Shown here piece by piece: positions 35,901-46,785 of a stretch of DNA of 64,000 bases (positions are counted from its first letter, which is position 1; each line of letters starts with the position of its first letter). The stretch is from Helichrysum umbraculigerum (taxonomy: Eukaryota > Streptophyta > Magnoliopsida > Asterales > Asteraceae). The stretch spans positions 133,870,090 to 133,934,089 of the forward strand of contig CATIUR010000002.1 of NCBI GenBank assembly GCA_949592205.1. The letters are read 5' to 3'. Under the pieces are notes generated by a model, which was given only the letters and a program-made list of their open reading frames with translations, made no database searches and was not told the origin of the DNA. The translations under genes were made by a program, and so were the position numbers.

Positions 35901-36361
35901 TAGCGTGTAAGAATCTTTTATCATGATTTTCAGTATGCATCTATTTATATAGTGTAAGTATTCTATTAACAAAAACAATATAAAATAAACGTTTAACACG
36001 TCAAGCTTTATCAAATACTACCAATATTTCTGTGGTCACAAATATTACTATCCAATCCTCAGTTTTCATCAATGAATCAGTTTTTACATACAATTTTTTT
36101 TACATACAATATGAATCAAACATAGCATGCATAAGAAAAGATAGTGTGTAACAATTGTACTTATAGTTGAATACACATTTATGTGTTGTCAATTCCATGA
36201 CATACCTCATTGTCAATGAGTATCATCTCGATCGATGAAACAACTGATGGGCTGTTTTTGTAGCTCTGTTTCCAGAGTAGAAATACTTTGACACGGCACT
36301 TCAATCCATTCTTTTGACCATCGATTAAATTCAATGGGGTGAAACCTTCGTCGACAGCCAT
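33000..36361 (-). CDS. RPA70-like single-stranded DNA-binding protein (DUF223 type)
   Basis: Ten exons on the minus strand: 36361-36206, 35337-35070, 34978-34882, 34765-34635, 34479-34354, 34275-34137, 34013-33841, 33736-33616, 33506 to about 33277, and about 33188-33000. The order is that of RPA70-like proteins: an N-terminal OB fold (FTPLNLIDGQ, IPDFEDMLKEGSFFDL), a second OB fold (CALWGEHASQLYDF, KPQVSNQLFG) and a C-terminal OB fold with a four-cysteine zinc ribbon (SCNACGK ... FDCDRCG, exon 7). The basic tail ends KVPRIK. Such proteins bind single-stranded DNA; copies carried by plant Helitrons are thought to help rolling-circle transposition. Exon phases agree except in exon 5, which is one nucleotide short and would shift the frame, and the exon 9/10 join is uncertain. 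It may be a recent pseudogene. It could also be a host RPA paralogue captured by the Helitron. Confidence 0.8.
35350..36150. repeat. 261-bp tandem repeat in intron 1 of the RPA-like gene
   Basis: Three copies (from about 35350, 35612 and 35873) plus a partial fourth (from about 36112, after a copy shortened by about 20 bp). The first copy begins right at the exon 2 acceptor, so the intron has grown by tandem duplication. Confidence 0.88.
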
Positions 36362-36372
36362 TTGTGGTAAAC

Positions 36373-36453
36373 AGTAGTAGTTAATGATATGAGGGGTTTA
36401 AAAATGGAGTACAGCAGTAGTTAATGATATGAGGAGTTTAAAAATGGAGTACT
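36373..36453. repeat. tandem duplication in the 5' UTR of the RPA-like gene
   Basis: Two near-identical units of about 41 bp (agtagttaatgatatgagg...) lie between the TATA-like box and the start codon. Confidence 0.8.
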
Positions 36454-36460
36454 GGGTGAG

Positions 36461-36468
36461 TATTTATA
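36461..36468 (-). promoter_or_regulatory. TATA box of the RPA-like gene
   Basis: TGTATAAATA on the minus strand, about 100 bp upstream of the ATG at 36361. Confidence 0.5.
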
Positions 36469-36479
36469 CAGGAATTGAT

Positions 36480-37639
36480 TGACAAAAGCCTGGGATATCA
36501 TTGGAGGGAAACTATATTTTGGTTTGAAATTGAAATTTAAAATGTAGAAAAAAAAATGGTAATTATAAGGGATGTGCAAACTGAGGTTGAATGTAATTCG
36601 GAATGCAAATTTTGAAAGCAGTACGTGTATTCAAATTAGTGAATTGAAAGTAAAACACCTCCCAAATTGTAGGTGGATTGGTGAATGAGTTGGTTATGAG
36701 TTATCCTTTATCCTTAATTTTGGATTGGATAGAAGATTTATCTAAAATTTTAAACAAATAAATAATAAGTAACCTTAATCCTTAAATTAATCTAAATAAG
36801 ATTATATTAACTTCAATTATTTAAATTTTACAATACATACAATACAATAATTAATAATAATCTGGTGCAAAAAAAAAAAAAAAAAAAAAAAAACCGTGAC
36901 CCTAGACATCATCAGAACCAATTTTCAATAGTTAATTGGTTCCAATAGGTGATGAACCCAGTAGAAATCGAGAAGTATTCAACATCAATCGCAACAATTA
37001 AAAAGTGAGAGTACTGATATACTCACCATCGATCGGACATGGGTTGAATCTTGGATATGCTTGCCGGACTTTTCGATGGAGGAAGGTGAAGTGTAGATTT
37101 AATACCAGAATCCGGCCATGTTTCAATATATACACCGATTACACTATTTTCATTTACACATCTTACTCAAGGAAATTTAGATTCTAAAGATTGTTTGATT
37201 TGTTTGATGTAGGATAAAGGAGGGTTAATGGAGGATAAAGGGGTGTTGGGCCAATCTCCAAGAAAGCATTTATTTGATATAATTATAGTATTTATTATCA
37301 TTATTATTATTATATATTAACATTAACATTTTATTTTAATTTAATGGTATGAAAACACTTTGTAGATGGAGGTGATTAATTATACAGTATAATTTGACGT
37401 TAAATGCATATAGATTTGTATCTATGGAATTTATTATTTATTAGTGTTTGTTTTATTTTTATTTTTATTTATTTTCGTATTTGAGATTAGTGCAATAATG
37501 TGAAGTAGTTAATTTAAATGTAGGTGAGAGACAATAATGACATCATTAGATTGAATATTTGAATTCAATGGTAGGATTTTAATGGGTTACTTCCATCCAA
37601 GGGGTGAGAATTAGTTTAAGGGGGGATAATGACAAGATT
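36480..37639. other. Helitron 5' region, non-coding
   Basis: Upstream part of the Helitron with a poly(A) run (about 36870-36892). No reading frame with recognisable motifs; no Rep or helicase. Confidence 0.6.
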
Positions 37640-37678
37640 AGGAGGTCATTATAACTTTCTTATATAAGTAAAGGGGGA
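37640..37678 (-). other. Helitron 5' terminus candidate
   Basis: Minus strand begins TCCCCCTTTACTTATATAAG and is preceded by A. The TC start and AT-rich continuation fit plant Helitron 5' ends. Confidence 0.55.
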
Positions 37679-37789
37679 TTAATCGAACTTTTGGTATGTT
37701 TTAGGTTTGCACCCAATAAACTTAACCGAATTGACCACACCCGATAACCTTCTTATTATAGCATTAAGAAGGTTAATTCAGGTGTTAAA

Positions 37790-37998
37790 GGGTGTGTTTG
37801 GATGAGGGGATTTTAGGGGCTTTTGGGGGCTTGAACTTCTATTTTTTATAAGCCTTGTTTGGAAACATAAAAAAAAATGGGGCTTCTTGAAAAAATAAGC
37901 CCCCAGAAGTCCCTAAACAATAAGCTTTTTGAAGTGGCTTTTGAATAGAAGCTCAAACCCCAGCCACAAGCTTCAGCCCGTTGTTACCAAACACACCC
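37790..37998. mobile_element. MITE with GGGTGTGTTTGG ends
   Basis: 209 bp with inverted ends GGGTGTGTTTGG / CCAAACACACCC and a short central inverted core (ataagcccc / gggcttat type). Flanking aaa on both sides may be a 3-bp duplication (Harbinger/Tourist size), but that is too short to decide. Confidence 0.75.
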
Positions 37999-39629
37999 AA
38001 AATGTACATACCGACTAATGGAACGTTTTTTTTTAATGTGAAACATGACTTAAAACTATTTCCTTCGGATATAAACTAAAAAAATATGGAACTAAAATAA
38101 AGAACAAAATTTTGAGATCGTTCTAACTAATTAAGTCAAATCGAGCCGAATTAGCCAAAACCTTTAACTAAAACTAAATTAACAGAACCAAACTTCAACC
38201 TAGTAATTGTAGGTTCAAGCTTTGTGAAAGGCATTGTGTAAATATTCGTGGTTATGTATATAATATTGTGCAATGTCGTTGTAAGGTTACCTTTTTAAAA
38301 AAAATAAAAAATAACAAAACTAACGGTTCAACATCCTAAGAACCGAGCTTTGTGATTCAGCTTAAATTTGGTATGGTTCTTTTGTTGAGTAATGTAACCT
38401 GTTTTTTTTTTTTTTTGGAAAATATCATATATACCCCTTTTAAATATCAAAATTACAAATTTCCCGAGCTAAACTCCCTATTATCATATACAACGGGGAC
38501 CCACGTTATACAACGGGGTATAAATAAAAATTGTAGTGGTCGATAATGACAATCGGTGTAGCGATAACGGTTATATTTAACTTATATGTTTTTTTATTTG
38601 TTATTTTGAAATTAGTATTTGAAAACGTATTCAACTTTATTCAAAAATCTATAGCATGTATTCAAATTAAAACACTTCTAGCTATTGTATACATTGAAGT
38701 ATCAATAATCTTCTCTATTGTATATATCGGGTGTGCATTTTGATGATATGTAAAGTTATCTTGATGACATGTGGCACATTATAGGAGTGACACATCATCA
38801 AAATTACAATCCAATACATATAGTAGAAATCTTAAAAAGTTTGATACACACACTAAAAACATTATAAGTTCAATACATACTATGTATTTTGAGTAAAGTT
38901 GAATACATTTTTAAATAATAATCCCTATTATTTTTTATAACACTTTTAATTTTTTGCATTTGTGTCAATTTCATTTGATACTTTATGTCATCGTTATAAT
39001 TATGGCAAATAATGGTGATCCAAAGACAACAAAATTTATTATATGTTCAAACATTTTGAATTATCTATTACTAGTATAAATTAAAGTCTCATTAATCGGT
39101 TCTAGTTAAATGATTGAATTTCTATATATTATTTATTTTTATCAATATAAATATAAAAATATAGATTTGATATGAATGTGAAGGTGTAGTAAGATTAAAA
39201 GAAGTAAATTGATATAAGATTATAAATTAATTGATTTAATTTCATCTTATCTTAAATATGTACAATTAACCTTTATGATGTCATCAAATTAAAAATTCAA
39301 TTAGTCAATTAAGTCTCTCTATTTTATAACAATTCTAAAATTAGATTTATTATAATTAATATTGAATCCCATATGTAATGAGTAGATGATAAAAAGCTAT
39401 ATTACATTCAATGGCCCATGTGTATACACGGGTTTCAAGGCTAGTTAGTTACTATAGTTATGTAATTAGTGATCGATGGAGGTATAATTATGTATGTAAT
39501 TTCTAAATCTTTTATAAGTGTTTAAGATTAAAATTAAGATTTGGAGCCCCCAAGTAGATCGACTTGGTTAACAAAATATCGTGTACTCTGTATGATTTAT
39601 CATGGTATCATTGGTAAGTATTATCTAGC
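37999..39629. other. intergenic DNA
   Basis: AT-rich. A Helitron-like 3' end may lie at about 39411-39444 on the plus strand (hairpin cccatgtgtatacacggg, then CTAG|T); no 5' partner is clear. No gene recognised. Confidence 0.5.
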
Positions 39630-39637
39630 CTATAAAT
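39630..39637 (+). promoter_or_regulatory. TATA box of the LRAT/NC-domain gene
   Basis: cctataaataca, about 610 bp upstream of the ATG. A gtgcag|gtaaac donor at about 39680 and a catacag acceptor at about 40203 suggest an intron in the 5' UTR, which explains the distance. Confidence 0.5.
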
Positions 39638-40243
39638 ACATCTTGATTTTGTGGTTAGAGAATTAATTCGATCGTGCAGGTAAACAGTAAGAACTTTGAT
39701 CTTAAGTATATTATAAGGTAAATGCTTACGTACAACTTTTATATATGATTCGATGAAATCGTTCGTTAGGCTTATATATGCTTTGAATTGAAGTAGACTT
39801 GGAGGTTGAAGTTTTTGTTAATTGTACGTTCGTTGCATTAAAGATTTGATATAAGAGTTTTGATTTAAGAAAATTAGGGCTTGTTTGTTTGAACTTGCTA
39901 ATGGAGATTTCGAATGTAGAAGCTAATGGGATAAATTAATCATTTGTGATAAAGGCCTAAGATGTAATTAACTAGGGTAAAATCAAAGGGCGCCTAATGG
40001 TGTGTGAGGAACTTATCAACCTAGCTAATGGTTGGAGGTTCAAGTCTCGTGTGAGGCAATATTTATGTGGTGATTGTATATGCAACTCGTGTAAAATGTA
40101 GTGTAGGGTTGCTTTTCTTAAAAAAAAAATAGTTGTAACCTTTTATTAGTCTCTAACAATGGTTTCGTGCTGTAGTTGGTTATCACGTGAGTCTAACATA
40201 CAGAAGGTCTAGAACCCAGCCGAAGCTAGCCATCTTTCTTTTA

Positions 40244-41465
40244 ATGGATTTCGTTTCTCACAGAATAGATCAAAGCGAAATCAGAACAGGAGATCATATC
40301 TACACTTGGAGAATTGCATTCGCTTACTCCCACCATGGTATATTCATTAAACCCCACAATCTATGTGGTTAATAACAACACTTTATATACATTCAGGATT
40401 CTACATTGTTGAACAAAATCTTGAAACTTGATATGAAATCATTAAGAATTAAATGTACAAAGTTATGGTCTTAATTTGTGCTGCATATTAGGTGTTTGAT
40501 GTATGTCACATCTTTTTTACTCGCAGGTTCTTTTTTAATCTTCCTGTATTGTACTAGTATCACTTTTCGCTTCAAGAGTCCTATAGGTAGAAATAAAGAT
40601 TATAAATTGGGCTGTTTGATCAAACCTTATAACCACCTTGTTTGGTGTATTATCGTAACAGGGATAACGGTTGCTTTCACTGATAAAGGACTGCATTTTA
40701 GTAAATTTTGTATCCTAGGCCTAGATTATGATTACTGAAAAACGTAGCAGTTATGTATATATGGGACGACTACTATATAGGACACTTGTATGGAATACAT
40801 GTTTGGTATCAGGAACAATTTTTTTTTTTCTTTTTGGTAAATTCGCACTTTCGTAGGTCTTAACGATTGCTGAAACAAAATTTGATGCAGGCATTTATGT
40901 TGGTGAAAACAAAGTTGTCCACTTCACCAACGAAGATAGAGGTATTTATGGTTCATGTTCCGAGTGTGGTGGATTTCCGCAACTTGGAAGCGGAGTGGTT
41001 AGGTCATGTTTGGATTGTTTCATGAAATATGGATCATTGTACCTGTATAAATATGGAGTGAAAAACTATGTGCACTTCTCTAGACTTCGTGGTGGCACAT
41101 GCACCATTGCCAAATCGGACCAACCTCAAGAAGTGATCCACCGAGCTATGTATCTGCTACAACACGGATTCGGAAATTATGATATGCTATTGAACAACTC
41201 TGAGAATTTTGCTTTGTACTGCAAAACAGGCCTAATGGTTCTTGATCGGCATGTCAATATAAGCAGCGGTCAAGCGACTAGCTGGGTTAGTGGGGCAGTA
41301 GCTGGGGCATTGATGGTTGTTTTTCCACCTCTTTTTGGTAGCTCCCTGGCTGCTGTAGTTGCGACAACTGGGATGCATTGTTTAACCCGATATAAGGAAG
41401 ACATTGGTGTTCGAGATGATGTTGTTAAGGTCAACGTGGAGGATATGACTGTGTTCCATAGTTGA
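40244..41465 (+). CDS. LRAT/NC-domain protein, LEAD-SENSITIVE1-like
   Basis: Two exons (40244-40337, 40891-41465; GT-AG, phase kept) encode 222 residues, the usual family length. The start ATG begins MDFVSHRIDQSEIRTGDHIY. The NC/LRAT domain covers about residues 15-160: the GDHIYTWR and YSHHGIYVG blocks with the conserved histidines (H30/H31), VVHFT, a Cys pair near 54-57, SCLDCF, RGGTC and a FALYCKTGL block. A hydrophobic Gly/Ala-rich segment (about residues 155-180) probably associates with membrane. The family relates to LRAT/HRASLS acyltransferases, in which the Asn-Cys motif supplies the nucleophile. Here the motif is Asn-Ser (NNSENFALYC, Ser at about 135) where relatives have NNCEDF. 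The ORF is otherwise intact, so it is expressed-looking but may lack the usual chemistry. Arabidopsis relatives act in light and lead responses (family knowledge). Confidence 0.9.
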
Positions 41466-41567
41466 AAATAACCTGTGATGCAATGGCGGTTCTACATGAA
41501 TTTAACATGGGTCCATGGACCCATGCTGCTAGTGATAATTTTGAAAACTTGAATAAATTATTTTCTT

Positions 41568-41999
41568 GAGAAATTTGCAATTTTTGTCCATGTGGTTTTC
41601 TGTTTTTGCCAGTTTTGTCCTTTTACTTTTTTTTTTTTCGCTTTTTTTGTCCCTGTGGTTTTCTGTTTTTGCCAGTTTTGTCCTTTAACTTTTTTTTTTG
41701 CTTTTTTTATCCATGTAGTTTTCAGTTTTTGCCGATTTTATCCCTGTGGTGTCAAGTTTTTGCCGATTTTATAACTCCCTTCTATCACGAGATTATGTAA
41801 AATCGGCAAAAAACTGAAAACCACAGGGATAAAATCGGCAAAAACTGAAAACCACAGGGATAAAAAAAGCGAAAAAAAAGTAAAAGGACAAAACCGGCGA
41901 AAACAGAAAACCACAAGGACAAAAAAAGCGAAAAAAAAAAGTAAAAGGACAAAACTGGCAAAAACAGAAAACCACAGGGACAAAAATTGCAAATTTCCC
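41568..41999. mobile_element. palindromic foldback element (MULE-type)
   Basis: 432 bp that is nearly one long palindrome: arms of about 195-200 bp around a loop near 41772-41800. Each arm is itself made of about three degenerate units of 60-70 bp containing gtggttttctgtttttgcc. It is flanked by a perfect 9-bp direct repeat tattttctt (41559-41567 and 42000-42008), the MULE target size. The Phe-rich reading frames inside are low-complexity products, not genes. Confidence 0.88.
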
Positions 42000-42061
42000 T
42001 ATTTTCTTTTATTTGAATGGACACATATTACAGATTTAGAATATTAGATTAATTGTTTTCC

Positions 42062-43054
42062 GGGGTTAATAATGGTTTAATCCCTAAAGTTTCATTTTTT
42101 TTTTCGTTTTAACCATTCAACTTTTTTTTGAATGTTCTAACCACTCAACTTAGGGTCAATAGTTATTTAATCCTTGAATTTTCAATTTGTTTTCGTTTTA
42201 ACCACTCAACTTTGTTTTAAACATTTTAACCACCCAACTTATGAGTTGATCATACTTTAACCACTAAAGTTTATTTAACCATTTAAAAAACCCTTTCGTT
42301 AACTTATAATGAAAGTTTAGATCGGGATATATAAACTTTGAACTGATTTTTTATCGACCAAGGTTGTCAAGAGAGAGATCTTACCTAGGATCATTTTTGT
42401 CTTCACAAGATCGAAATCGTAAGATCAAATCGGGATCGTAAGATCTTACGATTTCGATTTGAGCATAGGATCTTACGATGTCGATCCGATCCGATCCGAT
42501 CCGATCTTACTTAACATGAATATAAGTTAAGAAAATATAAATTAGTAAATTTTTGTCCAATAAAAGGTTAATAGGTTTATTATTTGTCTTACAATTAACC
42601 TTTTATATGCATAATAATACACATTTATGAGATCATAATGTATGAGTAGGATCTTACGATCCCGATTTGATCTTACGATCCCGATTTGATCTTACGATTT
42701 CTATCTTGTGAATACAAAAACGATTATAGGTAAGATCTCTCTCTTGACAACCTTTGTCGATAGAAAAAAAAAATTCAAAGTTTATATATTCCGATCTAAA
42801 CTTTCATTATAAGTTAACGAAAGGGTTTTTTAAATGGGTAAATGAACTTTAGTGGTTAAAGTATGGTCAACTCATAAGTTGAGTGGTTAAAACGTTTAAA
42901 ACAAAGTTGAGTGGTTAAAACGAAAACAAATTGAAAGTTCAGGGATTAAACCATTATTGACCCTAAGTTGAGTGGTTAAAACATTCAAAAAAAAGTTCAG
43001 TGGTTAAAACGAAAAAAAAAAGTGAAACTTTAGGTATTAAACCATTATTATCCC
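42062..43054. mobile_element. long-TIR foldback element (MULE-type)
   Basis: 993 bp with inverted arms of about 370 bp. Outer parts repeat gagtggttaaaac-like words. Inner parts repeat atcttacgat and gatccgatcc words. The ends GGGGTTAATAATGG and GGGATAATAATGG face each other. It is flanked by a perfect 9-bp duplication ttgttttcc (42053-42061 and 43055-43063). No coding capacity. Confidence 0.92.
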
Positions 43055-43305
43055 TTGTTTTCCAATTTATATATTAGAAATAATACTAATCACTAAGTTA
43101 TACTCAAAGTTCAAATCACTAAATAATAAAATCTCACTCACAAATTATGGTGTCAAAATTTATTCCGTAATGTACAAGTTGCATGGGCATTTGGTGATAT
43201 ATAATTTTTTTTCTTTCACAATTTAGTCTTATTTTGTACTATTTGATTTGATGTTTTTAAAATTGTAATTTGAGTGGACAAATCAAGTTTGGCTACTGTT
43301 TATAA

Positions 43306-45467
43306 GACTCCTCCCAACAGTGACTAACTACTGACGCGTCAGTTCGTGCCACGTCTGCGCCACATCAGCTTTTCCCACAACTGACACAAACTGACATTTA
43401 CTGACATTTCACTCCCTACAGTAACATCACTTCACTTATTTTCAGGGCCCCACACACTATTTCATTTATTTATTTAATACAAAAACACTTATATTTGCAA
43501 AATAAAAAACATTACATTAATATTAAACTAAAGATTTAAATTCCTAAAAGTAAAAAAAAAATTCATTTATTGAAAATAAAAAAAACATTACATTAATATT
43601 AAATAAAAGATTACAATTCCTAAAAAATAAAAAAAATACATTTATTGAAAACTAGAAATATTGTTAGTCATCTACTCCGAACCGTCTTCGTTTTCGTTGT
43701 CGTCCTCGTCCGGTTGTACTGCGTGACCAAAAACCGTGGTGTAATCCGTCTCATAATTATCAACCACGGTTTTTCGGACCTTTTCGAGCATTTTTTTCTC
43801 CTTGCCCTTGAGAAACGACGGTATTGGTTTATATAACATTTTCCACGATTTAAGAATGGTTTTTTTGGTCGCGTTATGTTTTATTGCTTCCAATGCTTCT
43901 TTTTGTGATTCCGCGGCTTGTATGTTTGCCAAACGTTCTTTTTCTTTGAGAGATCTTGAAGAAGAGGCGGCGTCACTCTGAGCCCGAGCTTTTTTGGGAT
44001 TTTCGTGAAGAAGTACGACCGGGCGGGCGACGTATCAAGTCGTTTTGGAACAACCGTTCCATGTTAGCTGCAAGAGGCTCGGAAGTAGGAATGTCGTCAC
44101 CAAGATTTATTGTCTCGAGCTCGGGTTGGGTTGGCACTTGTCGGTTGCCCATGATTCCACCTGTTTCAAGAAACTTTGGATGATTTTTCACTACGTGCCA
44201 ACAATCTTCGTATATGAATGCTCTTTTTTGTTGGTCCTTGAACGCGGCCTTACACGCCTTAATAATTTGTTCGTCACTTGCACCGCTTTGACGAGGATTC
44301 GTTAGATCTTTGTGGATTGCAATGAAGATTCTACAATCGGTACGAATCTTGTTCCATTTTCCTTGAATTTGGCTCAAGGTACGGGGTTTAGGCGCCACCG
44401 TATTATAATTGGCTTCGACTTTGTCCCAAAAAACTTCGTAGCTTTGAGAAGCGCCTCGTTTATCTTTTTCGGATCGGTGGATCCAACGCTCGGCTAATAT
44501 AACCGCTTCCTCGTCGCTCCATTTGACTTGTACCCTTGTTGCCGGAGCTTTTTCTTTTGATTTTCCTTTCTTCACCACGGGTTCGGGTTCGGGCTCGGGA
44601 ACGGGTTCGGGTTCGGTTTCGGGAATCGTTTCGTCGTCGATATCGGGATGTGGCGGCGTGTTGATGTTTTCCAATTGTGGATGGCTAATTGGTGTTGGTG
44701 GGTATGTTGTGTAAGCCGAGTGATGTGGTTGGTGCATATAATGTGGGTTTCCAAATGGCGCGGGAGTTTGGTGGATTGGAATATGTGGTGAAAAATGATG
44801 ATACGTTGAGTAGTTTTGGTAACCTTGGAATGGTGGCGATGGATTTGAGTATAGTGCAAAGCCGGGTGGTTGACTAGGAGAAGAGTTGCTCGATTGAGCG
44901 GAAGAAGTGGCACTTGGGGAATCGTGATTGCGGGTTTGATTCGGTATTGGATTGTTGATTAAGTTGTTCCACATATCGTCGGCGGTTGAGTGACGTCGAC
45001 TCATTTTTGTATTTGTGTTTGATATGAGAGAAGTGGTATGAATATTATTTTTTGAGTTGTATATTGAATTTGGTTTGAATATTGGTTAAAAGGTTGGAAA
45101 AATGTTGGATAAAAGTATAAATAAAGTGTGAAATGAGGTGGGTTTTTGTATGAAATTTGAGGTTGGGTTAAATTGGTATTTATAGGGGATGAAAATTGGG
45201 TTGGAAAAAAAAAATAATGTTTTTTTTTTTTGTAGCCGTTTGACCCCCCCAACGGTCCAAAATTTTTTTTTTTTTTTTTAAATCGTCACTTTTCAGCGAA
45301 AAAAGGAAAAAAAAAAAAAAAAAACCGACGCGGGCCCCACGTTCTCACTCCCTCCGTCGCCAAACCGAAGCCTCAAACCGACGCCGGCCAATCGACGGGC
45401 CGTGCCTATGGCGTCGGTGCCGTCGGTTGAAACCGACGCCCCCAACCGACGTCCGTTGGGACGAGTC
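43306..45467 (-). mobile_element. PIF/Harbinger element with ORF1 only
   Basis: 2162 bp. The ends GACTCCTCCCAAC and, inverted, GACTCGTCCCAAC are flanked by TAA on both sides (43303-43305, 45468-45470), the 3-bp Harbinger duplication. It carries a Myb/SANT-like ORF1, but no DDE transposase ORF is visible, so it is non-autonomous or a deletion derivative. Subterminal DNA near 45330-45460 is rich in aaccgacg repeats. Confidence 0.9.
43672..45004 (-). pseudogene. Harbinger ORF1, Myb/SANT-like DNA-binding protein, frameshifted
   Basis: From ATG at 45004 the protein has a Ser/Pro/His-rich N-terminus (residues 1-120), a Glu-Pro repeat, a basic KKGKSK stretch, and a Myb/SANT-like domain at about 158-230 (VKWSDEEAVILAERW ... 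LSQIQGKWNKI). The NAM-associated type C-terminal part follows. At about 43990-43995 a run of six T on the plus strand shifts the frame, and translation stops at 43973 after 343 residues. One base less in the run would restore the frame into a second open part (to 43672) that holds the conserved Lys/Glu-rich coiled-coil tail. In Harbinger elements ORF1 binds the terminal repeats and helps the transposase. Relatives are often mislabelled glutathione S-transferase T3-like. A domesticated gene is an alternative, but the flanking TIRs argue for a transposon. Confidence 0.85.
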
Positions 45468-45572
45468 TAACAAACTAAAGTAAATGTATTGAAAACTTGG
45501 TTCTAATATATTTTACTAACTAATTATAAGCTATAATTAATTTGGTTCGTGTTTTTTGTTTTAGTTATCTAG

Positions 45573-45988
45573 TTAAGGTAATAAAAGAAGATATGAAAAT
45601 CTAATTCACGTTTAGAAACAATAAATGTCATTGAAGAACGGTTAGAAACAAATAATGACCGATGAATACACATACTTTTAAAGTATATGAGAACTAACTC
45701 TAGATAGCGTTTTTAATATATATATAAGACTAGGTTGTATTTATAGCCGTGCTAAGCACGGCCCGTGATAACTTTAATTATTAAGGTAATAAAAGAAGAT
45801 ATGAAAATCTAATTCACGTTTAGAAACAATAAATGTCATTGAAGAACGGTTAGAAACAAATAATGACCGATGAATACACATACTTTTAAAGTATATGAGA
45901 ACTAACTCTAGATAGCGTTTTTAATATATATATAAGACTAGGTTGTATTTATAGCCGTGCTAAGCACGGCCCGTGATAACTTTAATTA
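45573..45988. repeat. perfect 208-bp tandem duplication
   Basis: 45573-45780 and 45781-45988 are identical by eye. Each copy contains a hairpin (gccgtgc/gcacggc) and CTAG arranged like a minus-strand Helitron 3' end (cctag near 45731 and 45939). No gene. Confidence 0.95.
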
Positions 45989-46727
45989 TCTTTTAGAATC
46001 GATACGTGTTGTCATTAGAGCATTTTCAATATGTACGCTATTTAAGCGCAGCAAAATGTACTATTTTAATGTAAAGGGAGAATATTTTGAGGATATGCTT
46101 AAACTAAAAAAAGTTGCTTCAGTGTATTGCACTAAATCTTTACATTAAATTCTTTTTAATTGATTTAAAATACACAATGCCACAATATAATACCATCTTT
46201 TTTATATAACTATTAAATTATCATAAGAAATATAATAACGATCATTATATTTAAAAATTTCAAATGGAAAATATAAAAATATATTATAAAAAAAGATGAT
46301 GTTTCTTTAATAAATATGATATCAAACATTATATCTAGTTTTTTCTAAAAAATTTTAACAGAAACTTATAATTATACATCATATTAATATATTTTAATTG
46401 TTATATGTATTTTTATTTAATGTGAATAGTGTCTAGTGTAACACTAAATTTAGTACCGCACTAAACACTATTTGTCACTGCACTAAAATATTGCAATATT
46501 TAGTGCTAACATTGAAGCCAGTTTTTACATTTTTACCCTATCTTAGTATAAATAAGTATAGATAGTAAATACATCAGAGATGGTCATAGAAATATATAAA
46601 AGACCCAACATATAATACGTGTTCACCTCCAACTACTTGAACCAAGTAATAACACTGTGACGAAAAATGATGAAAGGAAAATGATCGGGTGAAATCTTTT
46701 ACAGAGATTCGGTATGTACTCTGCAGA

Positions 46728-46785
<58 letters not shown>

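Larger units (their letters stand above)
31150..37678 (-). mobile_element. Helitron candidate carrying an RPA70-like gene
   Basis: On the minus strand the 5' end is TC followed by a ttacttatataagaaag stretch (37678 downward). The 3' end is a hairpin (CCCGCGA / TCGCGGG, loop AG, 31162-31177), an eight-base spacer and CTAG (31153-31150). The element sits between A and T (37679 and 31149 read on the minus strand), the Helitron target. It encodes an RPA70-like protein on its own strand; plant Helitrons often encode such proteins next to their Rep/helicase. No Rep/helicase is present, so it would be non-autonomous. It also contains a captured LysM receptor kinase fragment. The weakest point is a second, oppositely oriented Helitron-like 3' end at 31845, so more than one element may be involved. 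Confidence 0.6.

Noticed and set aside
41592..42024. Several Phe-rich frames resembling membrane peptides
   Set aside because: They come from T-rich repeat units of the palindromic foldback element, and mirror-image frames occur on both strands.
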